This document shows, piece by piece, positions 22,316-23,469 of a DNA stretch of 23,469 nt. Within the stretch, counting starts at the first letter, position 1; each line of letters opens with the position of its first letter. Made by a program: the position numbers and the translations under genes. Origin of the DNA: a virus. Location: positions 1 through 23,469 of the IMG/VR virus record IMGVR_UViG_3300007276_000316. The stretch is one strand, 5' to 3'. Under the pieces are notes generated by a model. That model searched no databases, was not told the DNA's origin, and was given only the letters and a program-made list of their open reading frames with translations.

Positions 22316-22592
22316 TCTCGGATAGTGCTTTAGTGCTTAATTTAGAGTAATCAATATCTTCATCTTCGCTACCTTCTATCTGGACAATCTCTTTAGGTTT
22401 ACCAAAAACATACTCTTGTAATAACTTTAAATGTGGAAATGAAGACATAGATTCTTTTGCTATATGCTCATAGTAATCCTCTACACTTCCATATATTTTA
22501 GTGATAGCATCTAAACCCAAACGTCTTACTTGCTCCTCTTTTGCCTTAGACTTTCTACCAGCTCCTTCTCTAGCTCCTCCATGTTCAGCCAT
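22296..22592 (-). CDS. terS: Terminase small subunit
   Basis: The 98-aa protein begins with GGAREGAGRKSKAKEEQVRR, the Gly/Arg-rich opening typical of small terminases and related DNA-binding phage proteins, followed by helices (LGLDAITKIYGSVEDYYEHI) and a segment KLLQEYVFGKPKEIVQIEG common in this family. It recognises the packaging site and loads TerL. It overlaps terL by 20 nt and is the first gene of the packaging operon, behind a -7 box 24 nt before its start. Confidence 0.88.
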   Translation of the reverse strand: MAEHGGAREGAGRKSKAKEEQVRRLGLDAITKIYGSVEDYYEHIAKESMSSFPHLKLLQEYVFGKPKEIVQIEGSEDEDIDYSKLSTKALSEIAKLKS

Positions 22593-22615
22593 AACTTGAA
22601 ATACTCTTGTTTATT

Positions 22616-22623
22616 CAAAGATA
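22616..22623 (-). promoter_or_regulatory. Promoter -7 box before terS
   Basis: The minus-strand sequence TATCTTTG matches TAnnTTTG exactly, 24 nt before the terS start, the same spacing as the other phage promoters. The upstream half does not match the 23-nt element shared by the other four (it reads TCTATTATTTG instead), so this promoter may use a different activator or timing. Confidence 0.65.
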
Positions 22624-22666
22624 CAAATAATAGATAAATCTTATTGCATTATATTAAAAAATAGTT

Positions 22667-22761
22667 TATCTTTATAATCTAAATAAGATATTTTTTCTGT
22701 TCATAGTTTGTTTTAGTTTTTGATTAATTAAAGAGGGGTTGTTGGTTTCCCCTCTTTTTTT
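22667..22761 (+). ncRNA. Possible short plus-strand RNA with terminator
   Basis: TATCTTTA at 22667-22674 on the plus strand differs from the phage -7 box by one base and points away from the terS promoter. A strong plus-strand terminator follows at 22730-22761. Transcription from this site would give an RNA of roughly 80 nt with no ATG. Nothing else in the window is transcribed on the plus strand. The promoter is weak evidence in AT-rich DNA, so this is tentative. Confidence 0.25.
22730..22761 (+). terminator. Rho-independent terminator, plus-strand orientation
   Basis: AAAGAGGGG at 22730-22738 pairs perfectly with CCCCTCTTT at 22749-22757 across a 10-nt loop, followed by TTTT (seven T in a row counting the stem). 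On the minus strand the stem is followed by AATTAATC, so the orientation is clearly plus. It has no plus-strand gene before it in the window. Confidence 0.82.
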
Positions 22762-22774
22762 GTGTCTTATAATT

Positions 22775-22802
22775 AAAAAAGCCACCCTTTTACAGATGGC
22801 TT
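22775..22802 (-). terminator. Rho-independent terminator ending the upstream small-gene operon
   Basis: On the minus strand AAGCCATC pairs with GGTGGCTT (eight pairs, one G-U) around an 8-nt loop, followed by TTTT. It lies 45 nt after the stop of the 31-aa ORF and separates the small early-type genes from the late operons. Together with the plus-oriented hairpin next to it, it isolates the terS promoter. Confidence 0.8.
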
Positions 22803-22847
22803 AAAACAGATTAGACTCCTCCTTTCTTTAATTCAATACTAAGATAG

Positions 22848-22943
22848 TTAATTTAATAATTCAATTATAGCTAGAATAGGAATACTCGCAAGAGTTAATA
22901 ATTGAACTGTAATAATCGCTTTTAATTTTGTTTGTGTTTTCAT
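22848..22943 (-). CDS. Small hydrophobic protein, 31 aa
   Basis: The ORF (ATG at 22943, TAA at 22848-22850) encodes MKTQTKLKAI followed by a hydrophobic run (TVQLLTLASIPILAIIELL), a single membrane helix with a basic N-terminus. It lies 34 nt downstream of the 80-aa gene, 45 nt ahead of a good minus-strand terminator. That placement makes it a plausible last gene of its operon. It is too short to name a family, and chance cannot be ruled out. Confidence 0.42.
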   Translation of the reverse strand: MKTQTKLKAIITVQLLTLASIPILAIIELLN

Positions 22944-22977
22944 CTTATTTGGTTTTATATTATCGAATATAGTAATT

Positions 22978-23220
22978 TTATTGGATATTAACTAATTTAC
23001 TGTAAACAAATTCTAAAGCTTTTATCAAAGCCTTGTTTATTGTCGTGGTTGTGTGTTTAAACTCACCAGGATTAATTTTCTTTTGGTATATGATGTTTCT
23101 ATTATCTTCTATGATTACAGCCCATTGATGAGCCTTATTGAATTCAGGATATACTTTAATATCATTATCAAAGGCTTTCTTCATCATATCAGAAATAGTT
23201 ATTTCATTCTTCATCTTCAT
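22978..23220 (-). CDS. Small hypothetical protein, 80 aa
   Basis: The protein is soluble and lysine-rich: an N-terminal helix (ISDMMKKAFDNDIKVYPEF), a strand pair (HQWAVIIEDNRNIIYQKKIN), a Thr-rich turn (HTTTTIN) and a C-terminal helix (KALIKALEFVYSKLV). A small alpha-beta domain is likely. It overlaps the upstream 36-aa ORF by 17 nt. Two starts are possible (ATG at 23220 or the next Met two codons on). The family is unknown; position outside the late operon suggests an early or regulatory gene. Confidence 0.65.
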   Translation of the reverse strand: MKMKNEITISDMMKKAFDNDIKVYPEFNKAHQWAVIIEDNRNIIYQKKINPGEFKHTTTTINKALIKALEFVYSKLVNIQ

Positions 23221-23314
23221 CTTTCCATTTGTTCATTTGTCTTTTAGCTAATATCATTAATGCTACGAAACATAATAATACTATTACTTCACTTGTGTTT
23301 GGGTCTGGTGTCAT
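23204..23314 (-). CDS. Small single-pass membrane protein, 36 aa
   Basis: The ORF (ATG at 23314, TGA at 23204-23206) encodes a short polar start (MTPDPNTSE), one membrane helix (VIVLLCFVALMILA) and a charged tail (KRQMNKWKDEDEE). The helix-then-KRQ order suggests the C-terminus stays in the cytoplasm. The 17-nt overlap with the next gene supports translation. The function is unknown. Confidence 0.5.
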   Translation of the reverse strand: MTPDPNTSEVIVLLCFVALMILAKRQMNKWKDEDEE

Positions 23315-23355
23315 AGTTTACTATTTAAGTATTAATATTAAGTTTGATAACAGTC

Positions 23356-23384
23356 GCTAAAAAATCATTAAAACGATTCTTAGC
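23356..23384. other. Imperfect hairpin between small genes
   Basis: GCTAA at 23356-23360 pairs with TTAGC at 23380-23384 and AATC with GATT inside, with a small internal mismatch and an 8-nt loop. No T run follows on either strand, so it is not a typical terminator. It could be part of a 5' leader of the 36-aa ORF or an operator; evidence is weak. Confidence 0.3.
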
Positions 23385-23394
23385 TTAGTGTTAA

Positions 23395-23469
23395 CTACAA
23401 TACTATCTTTACGTCAATAATACCGTATTCATCCATTACCCTCTTGCAATTGTCACAGCAGTAAGAATG
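23395..23469 (-). CDS. C-terminal end of a Cys-containing protein, cut by window edge
   Basis: The last 24 codons of a gene entering from the right edge are visible, ending TAG at 23395-23397. The residues HSYCCDNCKRVMDEYGIIDV contain CC-x2-C, which looks like half of a zinc-binding knuckle. The frame is open to the edge. No more can be said without the upstream part. Confidence 0.45.
   Translation of the reverse strand, partial: HSYCCDNCKRVMDEYGIIDVKIVL

Noticed and set aside
23339-23346. TAAGTTTG on the plus strand as a promoter
   Set aside because: It fits TAnnTTTG but no plus-strand gene follows within the window, and such 8-mers are expected by chance in AT-rich DNA.
1-23469. Attachment sites, integrase, tRNA genes or CRISPR array
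   Set aside because: None found on either strand; the window holds only the late region and a few small genes, so integration state cannot be judged.

Overview
The window is the late (packaging, head, tail, lysis) region of a tailed bacteriophage or prophage that infects a Bacteroidota host, most likely a member of the Flavobacteriia. The DNA is AT-rich and essentially every gene lies on the minus strand, so the map reads from right to left. Several signs point to the host: start codons lack Shine-Dalgarno sequences and sit behind A/T-rich leaders; promoter -7 boxes match the Bacteroidota consensus TAnnTTTG; and exported proteins carry signal peptides ending in YG-Q or IS-Q, typical of Flavobacteria. 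Morphology is inferred as a siphovirus with an HK97-type head: HK97-like portal, S78-type protease and capsid protein, a head-tail connector set, a tail tube protein, G/GT-type chaperones with a frameshift site, and a 602-aa tape measure (tail roughly 90 nm by the usual 1.5 angstrom per residue rule). No sheath gene is seen.

Layout in transcription order, right to left. 23469-22848: end of a Cys-rich gene and three small early-type genes, closed by a minus-strand terminator. 22592-20912: terS and terL. 20863-18703: portal and MuF-like minor head protein. 18649-16780: prohead protease and major capsid protein, followed by a strong hairpin terminator. 16714-14987: a small lysine-rich protein, connector, head closure, HK97 gp10-like and tail terminator genes. 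14939-12021: tail tube, chaperones G and GT (A9 slippery run at 14144-14152), tape measure. 12020-9218: tail hub/baseplate protein, a second tail-tube paralogue and a small unknown protein. 9221-5413: a small membrane protein and three overlapping adhesin or depolymerase genes, all with Sec signal peptides, the last a pectate-lyase-like beta-helix protein. 5399-4502: holin candidate, a 22-codon membrane ORF and a PAS-like protein. 4486-2067: Ig-like baseplate-type protein, tail spike or fibre protein, M15 peptidase endolysin and a small acidic protein. 1998-576: small unknown ORFs, a GIY-YIG/HTH fusion and a candidate unimolecular spanin. 551-1: a truncated metallophosphoesterase-like gene.

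The modules appear to be controlled by a shared phage promoter. Four sites (upstream of portal, protease/capsid, tail tube and second tube paralogue) share a 23-nt element ending in the -7 box, always 24-25 nt before the start codon. A fifth site before terS shares only the -7 box and the spacing. The holin, M15 endopeptidase and u-spanin candidate together form a complete three-step Gram-negative lysis system, interleaved with tail-fibre genes and with a PAS-like sensor. The points most worth checking are the signal peptides on the putative tail adhesins, the PAS protein beside the holin, the GIY-YIG/HTH fusion, the duplicated promoter-plus-tail-tube unit, and several very small membrane ORFs. 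Integration genes and attachment sites are not in the window, so prophage and lytic phage cannot be told apart.
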